Of a DNA stretch of 64,000 nt, positions 20,470 to 32,789 are shown one piece after another. The translations under genes were made by a program, and so were the position numbers. Under the pieces are notes generated by a model that made no database searches, was not told the origin of the DNA, and worked only from the letters and a program-made list of their open reading frames with translations. How positions within the stretch are numbered: the stretch's first letter is position 1; each line of letters opens with the position of its first letter. Origin of the DNA: Aurelia coerulea (lineage: Eukaryota > Cnidaria > Scyphozoa > Semaeostomeae > Ulmaridae); NCBI GenBank assembly GCA_039566865.1, contig CM076947.1, positions 5,029,501-5,093,500 on the forward strand, read 5' to 3'.

Positions 20470-22740
20470 CTGCCTTATCTCTTGTGCATGGACGGATGAG
20501 TTTTGGCATAAGTTTCTAAAATGCAAAAAGACTTAATATAATGCTGCGTTTTTTGGGTTTTGATGATTTTCCACGTCAGGAAGTAAGATTTGACCCAAAT
20601 TGGTGTTTTTTAATAAATTTTCCATTTTGATATTTTGAAGTGATTGGAAACTTCTCGGGTAAACTAATGGGCATAATGGGCAAAAAATAGCAATTAGCAG
20701 AACTGAGACTTCATAACCTTAAACATGAATCAAAAGTCACTTTGATTTGGTTTCATTGTAGATTTCCTCTCTAGAGACAGGACTTCTGAAAAATCAAAGC
20801 ATATTTCAAACATTTCAAACCTCAAGGTGCCGAGCGAATGAAAAAGGAGGAAGGAATGTAAATAGGATCATGAAATTTGCAATACTTGAAAGAATCAATT
20901 AGAGATATGCACAAACCATCTCGTTGGGTTTCAATGCAAACGATCTGAAACTTCAGTGAAGGTCCAATCACGATAAAACAGATGTCAGCGAAGATTTTCC
21001 GCCTAATTGCAAATATATTACAAGTCCTCAGTCCCCTGAAATTTAATTTCTCTTGCTAGCCAGCCATAATGGGCGACCAGCCATAATGGGCGACCGGCCA
21101 TAATGGGCGACTTTACTCTAGTAGTTTCTTATAAAAAATACATGCACTGGGCATATTCCAGTAGGGAAGATAATTTTAAGTGATATGAAAATGTTCTTCA
21201 TAGGAGTACCTCTTTCAACATGCTGCGCATACTTTGCATCACTCTGTCATTATTCTCATGTTGACTCATGTCATTGACATTCATCTCCGAAAGACTTTTG
21301 GCATCTGCTTCAAGTTTCTTTTTTCTTCTTCTGACAGTTGAGAGTACAGCTTTTGTGCCTCAATAATCTTTAGTTCTTTTAGAACATATTTCAGCTCTAA
21401 AGAAGAAGAACAAATTTGCCATTGTGTTGCTTTGGTCACATTATTTTGAAGCGTTTATACAGTATGTAAATTACCAAGATTCCACAACATTTGCTTAGGA
21501 AATAAAACTGCAATTTAATCAAGATGCACACTTTACAGACCCAGCACACAAAAGGCAAGAAATCTTGAGAATTATTGATGATTCTTTACAATTTGAAGAA
21601 TTTTCTCATATTCTGATAGTATCTTGAGAGGGCTTGTAGCAATCCCCGGTCCTATGGCGCTGGGTCCCGGCCCCAAGATTTTTATGATGCAAAGTACAAA
21701 TTTTTATCTCAGTCTATTTGTTAGGTTAAGTTATAGTGACAGACGAATGCTCAAATGAAGGGAGATAATTGTCGAAGAGAAAAAAGGAATACAATGCAAT
21801 GTTTATTTGCTCTGCGTAAAATTCCGAGGCTGTAGTTTTGCAACCTTGTCTTGGCGCGCATTTTTCTCTGCAGTACAATATTCTATTGTTTTCATGAATT
21901 CTGTTCTTGACAAAGGTAATTATTGTCACATTGCCTAAAAGGTAGCCTGGGTGCAGACTTGACTGGTTACGCGGAAGAAGTAAGTGATGTTATTTTGGGA
22001 AACACCATCCCTCCTGTTGCTCAACACTACTCAAGCAAGAAAAGTTTCTTGAAAAATGACAGTCTCAGTGCTACGGCAAAGATCAATATTTTGAGATAAA
22101 TGGCATTTCCCAAATTGAAATTTTAATGATAACCAGATTTTTAAAAACTGAAGCCTTTCTTAAAATGCTATTCGCAAGAGCTGTTTTGCATAAAACATTT
22201 TAAAGACATGTTAATACTGCAGTGATTGTAAAAAATAGTTACCACCCTCGCGGTGCAACAATTAGCATTTACCCTTGGACAGGCCTTTTCGTTTTACGCG
22301 GGCAATCGCCCTCGGCCTCGCCAGCGCCCTCACAAAATGTTTTATGTGGGCTATTGACCGCAAAAACGTATTTCCCCGAAGCTCCAACAGGATTTCGTTT
22401 ACGAAAGACTTTTGGAACGAAGCCGTCTTGATTTAAACTTATTCCTTCAGTCATCACTCGGTGCTCATACTATTTTACAGAATAGCTCTTTGACTTCTTT
22501 ACAAAAGAAACCCATTGTGAAGGCTAACCACTAGTGCAGCAAATAAGGTGAAGAGAACCCAAACAAACTCTAAAATGTCAATGTTTCTCGATTTGTCTTT
22601 AGCAAAACATTTGATTTTAATAAGAAACTAAAAAGAACTGCAAAATGAAGAGCAAAATCAGTTGTCCTTAAAAATTTCTTAGCAGTATTTGCGATATATA
22701 TGTACCGACCCTCTTCTTCGTCCTCATTGAGGTTCCCAGT
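20470..22740. other. Mostly unassigned sequence
   Basis: No gene was recognised apart from the weak helical stretch near 21190-21420. A short three-unit tandem repeat of CCATAATGGGCGACCAGC type lies at about 21063-21112. TAGCCTGGGTGCAGAC at 21943 resembles one end of the palindromic micro-insertions at 11415 and 27364, without a partner end. Confidence 0.5.
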
Positions 22741-22757
22741 TTAACTAAATCTTTCTT

Positions 22758-24141
22758 TAACCCTATTTTGATGCTTTTAAAAATGACATTGAGGTATCTG
22801 AGCTGTGTAGTCGGGATTTCATGGATTTGGATGAACGTGTATCATGCTATAATGCAACCTTGATTAAACTGATAGATAAGCACGCTCCTGAGCAGAGGAA
22901 ACGTATAACTGTTAGGCGAAAACAACCTTGGTACAGTAATAATCTGGCAAAATTGAATAGACAAAGGAGAAAGCTTGAAAGGAAATGGATTAAATCAAGG
23001 ACAGAATTCGATCACAAAGTCTATAAACAATCTAGAAATACGTTTGCTAACACAATTGAAGCAGATAGATGTAAATATTTGTCAAATCTAGTATCTGAAT
23101 GCGGTGGTGATCAAAAGAAGCTATTCCAGGTTGTTTCATCCCTAACAGGAGATAAGAAAGCTGGTTCACTGCCAGATCATCGTGATCAATATTTGTTAGC
23201 GAATGACTTTGGAGAATTTTTCGTGAAAAAGATAGAGAAAATACAAAAAGGAATTGACAATATTTGTGAGTCTGAGGCTATAGAAACAAATGACCTGACA
23301 ATACCAAATCAATCTAGTGCCGTTTTCAGTGAGTTTAATGTGCTTTCTGAGGAAGATGTAAGAAACTTTATCACAAAATCAGCAAGCAAACAATGTCAAC
23401 TTGATCCAGCACCGACATGGCTGGTCAAGGAATGTATAGATGTACTGCTCCCTGTGATCACACGCATCATCAATCTATCTCTTTCATCCGGACGTTTTCC
23501 AGATGCCTGGAAATGTGCCTTAATAAGACCCTTGTTAAAAAAGCTTGGACTGGATCTTCTCTTCAAGAATTTCAGACCAGTTAGCAATTTACCAAATGTT
23601 TCCAAGCTAACTGAAAAAAACAGTTGTTCATCAATTAAACGAGCATACTGAATCAAATGGATTATTACCAGAGAAAGCCTCTTCTTATAGGGAGGATCAT
23701 AGCACAGAGTCAGCTCTGATAAAGGTTCAGTCGGATATGCTTGCAGCTATGGATAATCAAAATATGATATTACTTGTGATGCTAGATCTTAGTGCTGCAT
23801 TTGATACTGTGAATCATGAAATGCTGTTGAATACAATGGAGTCTTGCTTCGGCATAAATGGAACAGTCATTGATTGGTTTAGGTCATATCTAGATGGTAG
23901 GAAACAAAGAGTTATTGTTCATAATATAGTGTCTGAAGCGATGAATTTGAACTGTGGGGTTCCTCAGGGAAGCTGCTTAGGGCCGGTGCTATTTGTTCTT
24001 TATATCAGTTCTTTGTATGATGTCATTAGCCAACACCTCCCAAATGTTCATGGCTATGCAGATGATCATCAGCTGTACATATGGTTTAAACCAGAGCCCA
24101 TTTCTGAGGAAGAGTCAGTTAGGGCAATGGAGTTTTTATGA
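22758..24141 (+). pseudogene. CR1-like LINE reverse transcriptase, 5' and 3' truncated
   Basis: The frame begins in the linker after the endonuclease (FDAFKNDIEVSELCSRDF, then LIDKHAPEQRKRI and RRKQPWYSNNL). It reads into the reverse transcriptase: CQLDPAPTWLVKEC, LSLSSGRFPDAWK, NFRPVSNLPNVSKLTEK. A run of A residues near 23620 shifts the frame by one base. It then continues HSTESALIKVQSDML, LDLSAAFDTVNHEMLL (first catalytic Asp), CGVPQGSCLGPVLF and GYADDHQLY (YADD pair, codons near 24055-24066). It ends at 24139-24141 before the thumb region. The motif order and wording fit the CR1/L2 group, which copies its RNA by target-primed reverse transcription. The single frameshift is in a homopolymer and may be a sequencing error. 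Confidence 0.9.
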
Positions 24142-24592
24142 GACTGAATCATATTGGACGAGCTCTGGTTTGTACTTTGGAGTATTTGAACCCAAAATGT
24201 GTATGTAGTAACAAGAAACTTATTACAGAAATCATCGACCAATTCATTATTCGCTTTATGCATCCCACCAAATATTCGAAAGGACTCAATTGGTTTCACC
24301 TTAAATCGTCAATCGATCAATCGAGTGCGGAGAAACTTATCAAAATCGCACATACAAATAACTTATTACAACAACTTAAAAAAGTTTATCTTCACCTGTT
24401 TTCATTATATAACTTTAATTTATTTAAATACTTTAAATATTTTGGTTTAGTTTCTGTTTATGTTAGTAATGTATCTGTAGTTTATTAATGTATCTGTAGT
24501 TTAAGGATTGTATATATTGTAATAAAGTAGTATTAAGGGGTTGTAAAATAGTAGAACATCATTTAGATTTAAGCAAATTAAAGGAAATGTTA

Positions 24593-25095
24593 GAGGCGAA
24601 AGAACAGCAGTCGAGGTTGAAGGTGCTTATGTTGTCTGGATGTGAGATTGATGAAGGAAATTGGACAGAAATTTGGACAAAAAGTTAACAAACACGGATC
24701 ATCATGATTATTACATAGAACTAAAAGATGATGGAGAAGAGAGACGTCAGAACAAGGAAAACCAATCCCTAATCCCAAGGACAGAAAATGAAGAACTGAT
24801 ACTGCCTGGACCCCCAAAAAGTGAGGATATACCAAAAGGAGGAATCAAAATGTCAACAATACCTGAGAAAAAAGAAATCAAAAACTTAGTAATCAGGTCA
24901 GAACCGTCATTCTTCGTAGAAAAGTTCAAAGATTATAACAAAGCAATCAATGTGTATACTGGCTTGCCAGATTATCAGACATTAGTTGCCCTTTTCAATT
25001 TCGTAAAACCAAAGAATGGGTTTCGTCTTGTGCACCATAATCACAAAAATATGAACGAGAATGGTAATTATGATATGAATGTTGGTCAAATTTAA
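24593..25095 (+). pseudogene. IS5-like DDE transposase N-terminal fragment (possible)
   Basis: A charged N-terminal stretch leads to VYTGLPDYQTLVALFNFVKP at about 24953-25012, which resembles the FYTGLPSYETFLALFEFL signature preceding the catalytic domain in THAP-linked DDE_Tnp_4 transposases. The catalytic domain itself is absent and the frame ends at 25095. The upstream part (from 24593) is coding-like in shifted frames with Lys/Glu-rich helices. Confidence 0.4.
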
Positions 25096-25786
25096 CGACA
25101 AATAAGAGGCTGCCCAAGGATCCTATCACAAGAAAAGGAGCTGTTTTCGACCCTTGATGGATCTCCTTTTTCTACAAACTAAGAAATTAACATTAGCAGT
25201 TCCCAGTTGCTACGATAACAAGAACAATTTCCAAATTGCATCACACATTAGTGAAATGAAATGGCTGGCTTCTGGTGCAGGGGCATATCGAGTCTGAGGT
25301 TGACAAGGGGACAACCTGCAAAAAGGGCACCCATAGTACAATAGAAAGTGCGAAAAAGTTTTGATTCCTGTTCAAGAACATTCCTTTGTTTTTTGCAAAA
25401 ATAACGCCTTAATTCATATTTTTCCCCTTGGCTTATTGTAATTTTTTCGAAAATTTTCGCATCATGCGAAAAATGGGAAAATTCGCAAAATACAAAGTAG
25501 GTGCAGAAAATTAACGCTTCTTTCTCGTCAATGATCAAAACAAAATAAGCCAAGGACAACAGGAACAAGGTTACACAACCACCTGGTCTTGTCTTGCTTT
25601 GCTGCTGTCGTCCATGCATGCTCCATGGCCTAAAAAAAGTCTGATTCCAATCGAGATCCAAAACATAATCAATTGCTTCTTCAAAGTCCTCATTTGCCAA
25701 TGATTATCACCCTTGAAGCCAAATCCACGCCTATAAACCTCAAAATTTTGTTGCAAAACCTCAGAATGGGCAATTGTAAATGTTTT
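25096..25786. other. Spacer; one unsupported 150-residue minus-strand frame
   Basis: A minus-strand frame at 25248-25700 has no recognised motif and no neighbours that support it. Nothing else is visible. Confidence 0.4.
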
Positions 25787-26008
25787 CGCAAATTACAAAA
25801 TACCATCAACTGATTTGCAAAAAGATATCCAAAGTGGCCTATAAACGGTAACTAAACCCAAATTCAGTTGAGGTTATTGTGTTTAGAAGAGTCTTTCTTG
25901 TTTAGTGTAAGCATTCAATACATTCAAAAGATAACAAAAAGCCTTTTTATGGACCGTTTGTTGATTTTTTGCAAATTATAAAAAGTTGATGGTATTTTGT
26001 AATTTGCG
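25787..26008. mobile_element. 222-bp MITE with perfect 25-bp inverted ends
   Basis: CGCAAATTACAAAATACCAT-CAACT at 25787-25811 is the exact inverse of 25984-26008. The interior is non-coding. No target duplication is obvious. Confidence 0.8.
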
Positions 26009-26164
26009 GACTTATGAACCGTTTGTTGATTTTATGAATGAAACGGTGTTTCCCAGTCGTCTGTTCATCTCGTCAACGAAAACTTTGGCGTCGTAATAAA
26101 AACGAAAATTTTCGGGTTGGAGCAATTCCTGTATTTACCCGCTAGTATCTAGGCACTATTTAAT

Positions 26165-26744
26165 CAAATCCTTTTGGCTAGTATCAAGGCTTTACAATGA
26201 GTTGGGATGGGAAACCCTTTATAGTAGAAGATGGTATCGTTGTTTATGTCATTTTTTCAATCTTAAAAGTAAACAGGTCCCAGAATATCTCTTCAATGAA
26301 ATCCCTGCTGAACGACAAACCAGCTATAATCTTAGACATCAGAGGATGTATTCTCCCTCCATTGACAAGACTGTGCGTTTTGATATTGAGGGTATTAGAA
26401 TCTTAACAAAATTGCGCTTGCAGTTCAGTGCACTAAATGAGCATAGGTTTAGGCACAGATTTAACGCTGTAAGTCCACTTTGCAATTGCGGTACAGCAAA
26501 TGAGGATAATAAGCATTTCCTCCTGCACTGCCCTTTGTTTAACAACTCTCGTATGAATCTCCATGGCGAACTCTCATAATTTCTGAACTTAGATATTCCC
26601 AACCTTGATGATAATTTCTTTTGTTCACTGCTATTGTATGGAAGTGCTGAATATCCGTATATCATCAACAGAATAATTCTTGAAGCTACAATAAAGTACA
26701 TTAAATCAACCAAGCGTTTTGATCTTGTAGATTACGAAACCTAG
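26165..26744 (+). pseudogene. Non-LTR retrotransposon, C-terminal end
   Basis: The frame starts in a GWETLYSRRWYRCLCHFFNL segment and reads VPEYLFNEIPAERQTSYNL, RFRHRFNAVSPLCNCG and NKHFLLHCPLFNNSR: a C-x-C...H-x4-C zinc-binding end seen after the reverse transcriptase in many LINEs. One stop at 26577-26579 interrupts it; the same frame then continues to a TAG at 26742-26744. The reverse transcriptase is absent. The motif set differs from the CR1-like element at 22.8 kb, so this is a different LINE clade. Confidence 0.75.
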
Positions 26745-27017
26745 CATCCTCTGGAAACAAAGAATTCGTGCTTGACATGTTAGTGACTGTATCTATGTGT
26801 GAATGTATCTGTGTGTATGTTTGTATGTAAGTCCGTATGTGTACGTGTGTATTAGTCAAATTAATTTGATACATTTGAAATTGTAAGTGTCATTAATAGT
26901 GGGAACTCGCTGACAATATGTCCTTTCCCACTACCCACTATGGATGGCACGTAGTTTATAAATCTTGTTCTTTGTTTCTTTTAATTGTTTTCATTGAATG
27001 AAGAACAAAAAAAAAAG
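26745..27017 (+). other. Probable LINE 3' untranslated region and A-rich tail
   Basis: TG-rich sequence with degenerate TGTATGTGTG motifs (26780-26850) follows the LINE stop, and a short A run (about ten A) ends at 27016. This layout fits the 3' end of the preceding retrotransposon. Confidence 0.45.
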
Positions 27018-27363
27018 TCGGTTGTGCCCTTTGTTTCTATATTTTATTGTTATATCGACCAATCAGATGCTGGAGCAGCTCAATGATTTAATGACATGTT
27101 TTGAAAGGGTGTTGTTTCAACTTCAAAAAGTTCCTTAGAAACCTGATTTGGTTTTCTAGGGTTTCTTTTATGAAGAAACCTCAGAAAACAAATAGAGAAT
27201 TCAAAGCGACCTTTTGAAGTTGAAATATTTCTTTTACTGCTGAAATACAAATACCTGCCAAATCACAGAAGAGTTCAAATAACTTTCTTTTTGTTGTAAA
27301 TCCTTTTCAAACTACATAAACAATTCAACTTTTTTGTGGTTTGGATGCCAACCATTCGTTTGG

Positions 27364-27397
27364 TAGCCTGCGTGCAGCCTCAAATGCACGCAGGCTA
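27364..27397. mobile_element. 34-bp palindromic micro-insertion with 9-bp target duplication
   Basis: TAGCCTGCGTGCA and TGCACGCAGGCTA form a perfect 13-bp inverted repeat around 8 bp. The flanks are TTCGTTTGG (27355-27363) and TTCGTTTAG (27398-27406), a 9-bp duplication with one change. Another end, GCACACAGGCTA, lies at about 27434-27449. Confidence 0.75.
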
Positions 27398-27649
27398 TTC
27401 GTTTAGTAACTGGGTGTAATAGGAGGAGTTGAAGCTGCACACAGGCTAGGTGTGGTAAAACATCCATGTGGAATCATTATTATTATCATTATGTAATAAA
27501 TTCAAACATAGCGGTACAGAAAAAATTCTCTAAATGTACCTCTTGACGTCATCTGATGTAATAAAAACAGCGGAAATAGTAGTATCATATGAGGAAAAGG
27601 TGATATTCTGTTCTCTCTTGAGGGTGATGACCCTCCAGTGTTAAGGGTC

Positions 27650-27822
27650 CTATCACACATTGGTACTTGACGGTCCTAGGGTCTGGTTTTTACTGTATGC
27701 CCCCAACACCACCACTATCGTGAGACATCACCTCACCAGAGATGCAATCTTGCCTGAGCGAGGTCTCGCCTGTAAGTCCCGGATCTAGCAGGTGAGGTGT
27801 TTTTCCTCATATAAACAGGCCC
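27650..27822. repeat. Solitary Harbinger-like terminus
   Basis: Read on the minus strand from 27822, the sequence starts GGGCCTGTTTATATGAGGAA and continues through CTAGATCCGGGACTTACAGG and GCGAGACCTCGC. This matches the style of the termini at 45.1 kb and 48.8 kb (GGGCCTGTT, CTAGCCGAGAT). No partner end was found. Confidence 0.45.
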
Positions 27823-27991
27823 TAGGTCTTCAATTTCATCATCCTCAGTTCAACAGTTTCATTTTCATTAAGAAGAGAGAAGACTAGTGCAGTTCAAAGT
27901 TCGCCGTCATCCAGATTGAAAAGCTTTAAATTACTACCCAAACTGATCGCATTTATCATATTTCATCACACTTCATCAGAAATCTCGGTCT

Positions 27992-28213
27992 ACAATCAGT
28001 TGCAAAATTGTTGAGCCATTCTATAAAACGAGACTTTCTTGGCATTGTGCCCCCCCTCCCCCCTTTGCAATGTTGAAATCAGTCGGAAAAGTTGTCAATC
28101 CTTAGTTGCCAACAGAAAAGTCGTGTTTGTTTCCAATCAACATTGCAACGGGGGGAGGGGGGGCAAAAAACCTTATCTTTTGTCAATGGCTCAACAATTT
28201 TGCAACTGATTGT
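27992..28213. mobile_element. 222-bp MITE, copy 1 (ACAATCAGTTGC ends)
   Basis: ACAATCAGTTGCAAAATTGT with TGAGCCATT is mirrored at the right end, with C/G-run blocks inside (CCCCCCCTCCCCCC and its counterpart). A dinucleotide CT flanks both ends, a possible 2-bp duplication. A near-identical copy is at 30580-30802. Confidence 0.85.
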
Positions 28214-30579
28214 CTGAAAATGGTCAAACATTAAATGCGTGTAATTCACCTGCGCATTTGAATTTTTCAACCAATTTTGGAGCTCAACAAGAGTTTGGTT
28301 GGATTCACGCATGCATGCTGTTTAGACTCGTTTTCGAGCAGCAATAAAGCATTTGGAGGCTTAACAAAAATGGATGATTTTTCGTAAAATTGACGTGTTT
28401 TGTCGTTCATATAAAAAGGGGTGTGGCACTATCTAATTCACGCAAGAAAGCCAATACTATGGACATATTCTCTGAACACCTTAGGCCAGTGAAAAATGTC
28501 CATAAGAGGGCATGTTATGAGGATGCTCTTAAATTAAAACCAATTTTCTCTGAAATTTGACTCCTCTCATTATTATCAGTGCAAAATCCACTACCAGAAA
28601 TACATACAGTAAATGCTTACATAAAAAAATCATGCCACAAAATGTAGTGAGTGCATCAGGAAACTTTTCCATGACGTTTTTGACTAGAAAAAGAATAACA
28701 ATTTTTGTAGATGAGTGTCTGTTGCTCTTTTTTAAGGGAACAGTGAACAAAAGTAAAATGGGGGAAATTTTACAGGAAAAAGTGTTGTATTGAATTGAGA
28801 CATATGCCGATTTTACAATCTCACTTGCAAAAATTTTGCAATTCATATTCAAAAAATTAATTGGATTTCTTTTCAACATCTCTTAAAAAATTCTTTTGAA
28901 TTGGTTTTGTTCAAATATAAAGCGCGAGATTTGAAATCTTGAATTAAATTCGTTGACATCACGTTCAAAATGGCAGTACAACGTCTTGTTTATCTCGTCA
29001 CTTATAGCCAAGCTGACTTGGAAAAGTTTCCTAATCGTGCATAGTTCTAAATAATACAGCAGTCGCTTCTCTTGGCCATTCATGTGTATCTATGACAAAT
29101 GCCTTTATTCACGTCGCAATGAACTTCACAAACCTTGCTAAGATAATTCGTTTCATATACACGTCTTCCGTCGAGAAAAACCATTTAATTTACCCACAAT
29201 AGATCTATTTGCAAGGCAAAAACAAAACATGGCATAAGTAAATCATGTAATGCTGTCCTTGAAACGAGACAAGGTGTTTTTCGTGAAAACATCATGATTT
29301 TGAAAACGAGGCGCTTCGATACTCATACGGTACTCACTCTGTCCGGTCATGAGAAAACTTCTGTAACTGTAACTAAAATTGATTTGGATTTTAGCTTGTA
29401 TGCCCACTGCCACGGGAAAAGAGTTATCCCTCTGATTTTCACTAAAGCCTCATGAAAGGGGCGATATTCGTAGCGCAGAGATGTAAACAACATCGATGCA
29501 CACAACTTTTACTTTTAAAAGAGAGTTAATTTAAACTTTTAACTGGTATAAACTGGTTTTCGAAGCTGTTTTCTGTCCGCAAACATCATTTTTGGCTACT
29601 ATCCTGAAAAGTTTGACTTGCTTTAAGATGATGGACATATTTTGTGTCCCTTCGACATAATATTTCATCTCTAAATATTTTTTCTGATTTTATATACGAT
29701 TATTTCCAATGCCAGGATCAGGCGACCTTCGTTAACACGCTGCAGTGGATCTCAAAAGACCTTTCCTTGATAATCATAACGGTAGAACAACAAAAGAGAA
29801 AACGACTGGTTTGAACAAAAGGATTCAATAGGCCTTTATCCTCTATCGGACTTTGAGAACGTCATACATTGTTAGATATCAGAGACAATAAGAAGTAGCA
29901 AATAATCGTACAATCGTAACCATAGAATTGTATGTCATAACTTAACATTTCGCCACACAGCCCAGCATAATGGAGAAACCAATCGGGCGAACATGGAAAA
30001 TGTATGGCCTGTACCCCCAGAACGAAAAATATTGAGAATTTACGGGATACACCCGACAATGGGAAAATACTTATCATAATTTGAAACTAGCGGAGGTGCG
30101 GAGGAGAGGCCCAGTGGCGACATGTCCTCCTTCTGACCTATACACGTTTTTGTTATAAAAAAACTGGTTTATAAGAAACGTCCGATAATTAGTCCCTACC
30201 CGGAGCGAAATGTGACGAATTGAAAAAGAGCACTAAATTCAAAAGGAAATTGTGCCGACTTGCTGATCGAGAAAATTTTCCATGGGAAATGATACACATA
30301 GAGTAAAAAAGCTGATTTTTTTGGAGTTATGTTTTAATTGGCATTTATTGTGTTTCCTTGGCACATCGTGCTTCTCCTTCGCACAAAACAGGAAAAAGGC
30401 ATGATATCAATACAAAATTCAGTTTTTTTAAAAGCTCCAAAATGTTTCATTTCTTGCATTAGAATCTTCAAAGTTTTTTCACGTGAAGAACTCGTTAGGT
30501 TACAAATGCTAACTAAATTAGAGCACAATGGCACAACAACCTTTGCAGTAATGCGTCTTTGAAAATTTAGCCCTTTCAG
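28214..30579. other. Long stretch without recognised gene
   Basis: AT-rich; the few open frames (for example a 116-residue frame at 28529-28879) are low-complexity and unsupported. No repeat pairs were noted. Confidence 0.5.
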
Positions 30580-30802
30580 ACAATCAGTTGCAAAATTTGT
30601 GAGCCATTCTAAAAAACAAGACTTTCTTGGCATTGTGCCCCCCTCCCCCCTTTGCAATGTTGAAATCAGTCGGAAAAGTTGTCAATCCTTAGTTGCCAAC
30701 AGAAAAGTTGCGTTTGTTTCCAATCAACATTGCAACGGGGGGAGGGGGCGGGCAAAAAACCTTATTTTTTGTCAATGGCTCAACAATTTTGCAACTGATT
30801 GT
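30580..30802. mobile_element. 223-bp MITE, copy 2 (ACAATCAGTTGC ends)
   Basis: Near-identical to 27992-28213, in the same orientation. AG flanks both ends, again a possible 2-bp duplication, different from the CT of copy 1 as expected for independent insertions. Confidence 0.85.
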
Positions 30803-31409
30803 AGGATCAATTAGGATTATTGCCGTTTTATATTTCCGATCATTATGTTTTTTGTTATAAAGTTCTGCATAAAACTACAATGCATTACAATATACACACT
30901 TGCATACTTAAAGGTTCATGAAAAATGTGATCCAAAAGCACTGCAAACTGCTATAACTATTCTAAAAATATATCACCAGTTTCCAGATTCCATGTTTTAA
31001 AGATAGCTTAAAACATATTGATAGGAGATTTGAAACATAGAAGGATTATATCCTTGTAATTCTTATTTTAAAACTTTTGCTTCATAACATTAATATTTTT
31101 GCTGATGTCAGCATTTATATATTTTGTATGCAAACAAGAGATCTTTGTCTAAAATTGATTATAAATTGCTTAAAAAAATAGCAAAAAATTCTAAATATAC
31201 ATACATAAAAGACCTGCTGTATCATATGATGTTGCTCATTTTTCGAAAATGTTTTTATTATTGTGAATCCTTAGCTTGTTAAACCTTAAAGACACAATTA
31301 TAAAGTGTGCAAAGTACAATTTGCCAGGTTAACTTTGCAATTCAGCTAAAGTCCTTATCTGGCTAACAGGTAGAAAATAGATATCTGTATCTTGGCAAAA
31401 TTATGCCGG

Positions 31410-31826
31410 GTGTCTCAGAAAAAAGTACCCCCTTTTGATTGGAAATAGGAACCAAGCAATAATATATCATTGCTCCCCGACTTCACAGCTAAATTTATCA
31501 ATGTTCAACTTAGATGCACGTACCTTGCATTTAGAAATCGTCCACCAAGCACGGGAGATACAGGTTCGCAAAGTCAAAATTTACAGTGCACCCAAAACCA
31601 GAGGTTTTAAAAACGGGCCTAGTCATGATTTGTATCCTCTGATTTCAGTTGCACTCTAAAGTTGACCTCGTGAGTTCATATCTCTAGTGTTTGAAGGTCG
31701 ATTTCCAACTGCAAGGTATGTGCATTTAAGTTGAAGACCAACAAATGTAGCCATGAATTCAAAAATTCCCGAAATATTATCGTTTTGTTGCCTTATTGAG
31801 TCAAAAGGGGGTACTTTTTCAGACAC
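31410..31826. mobile_element. MITE with GTGTCT...AGACAC termini
   Basis: GTGTCTCAGAAAAAAGTACC followed by CCCTTTTGA on the left is mirrored by TCAAAAGGGGGTACTTTTTC and AGACAC on the right. The ends recall mariner-type termini, but no TA duplication is clear. The interior is non-coding. About 580 bp before it (30803-31409) holds nothing recognisable. Confidence 0.65.
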
Positions 31827-32789
31827 GCAGTAGTAGACCTGAAACTCATTCATTTTCAATTTGCATTTTCAGTTACCAAGTTTCAAATATTCAACTCAAA
31901 TAATGTCAAAGAATCCACCCATTGCTAATTATATTGGCATTGCTAATTATAGAAGAGAATTCTTCAGATTGTTCACTGTAGCTGTCGTAAGTGCTGGGCA
32001 ATTCCAGGAGTAGTCCACAGCTAGCACACTCGTCATGCATTTCAGAAAATGTTTTTAAGAGCAAACATAGGCATATATAGAAAGGAGAAGGATATATCTA
32101 CACATATACCTCGGGTATTTTATTTCTTTGGTTCAGTAGCCAATTGGGAGGCGATGCAATTCTCTTATTTTTGAATGTAATTAAAACAGTCACTGCTCAG
32201 CTTCTGAACCAAACAAATAACATGACGGAGGTAGATTAACAACAATAATTTGCTTGAAAAGTTACTCTAAGTCATTTTGGTTTCTTCCTTTTTGGAAGTG
32301 AATTATTGTCAACTTCATACCATCTTGTCTCATTGGAATCTTTCCTTCGTCCTTTTGTGTTACCTTGTAATGGCAGAATTGAATGCTGGATTCTCAGCTT
32401 ATTGTCATTATACCGGCTTGTGTAAAATGCAGGTCATGCAGGTTAAGAAAACACGGAACAAATCCAGAGGCTCCATGATGCGGCGGGGGCAGGAATTGCA
32501 GAAAGGGCACTTTAGGGTGTCAAAATTTGCCGTTGAAAATAATCGGGAATCGTCATTTAGGATATTGTGCTTAACATCTATTTCTACACGGGTGTCACCA
32601 GCCCAAAAGGTGGTTAGACAGGGACAATGGCCGCAGAAAGATTTTAACATCATATGTGCGCTCATGCCAGAATATGTCTTTCCTGATTGGAAAAAATTTG
32701 CCAAAGAACTTCACACATGTCATAATTGGGGGAAATGCAGGGATCTTTGTGGCTTATTCTGTTGATAGCATTGGGAATGTCAGTTTGCT
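31827..32789. other. Spacer; one unsupported 162-residue frame
   Basis: A plus-strand frame at 32277-32765 overlaps the region but shows no family motif. A shadow minus-strand frame is equally open. Nothing is assigned. Confidence 0.4.

Noticed and set aside
22222..22457. GC-richer island as a possible RNA gene
   Set aside because: No cloverleaf, box A/box B promoter or rRNA signature could be seen.
28529..28879. 116-residue minus-strand frame
   Set aside because: AT-rich, hydrophobic, no motif, and a competing plus-strand frame of similar size; likely chance.
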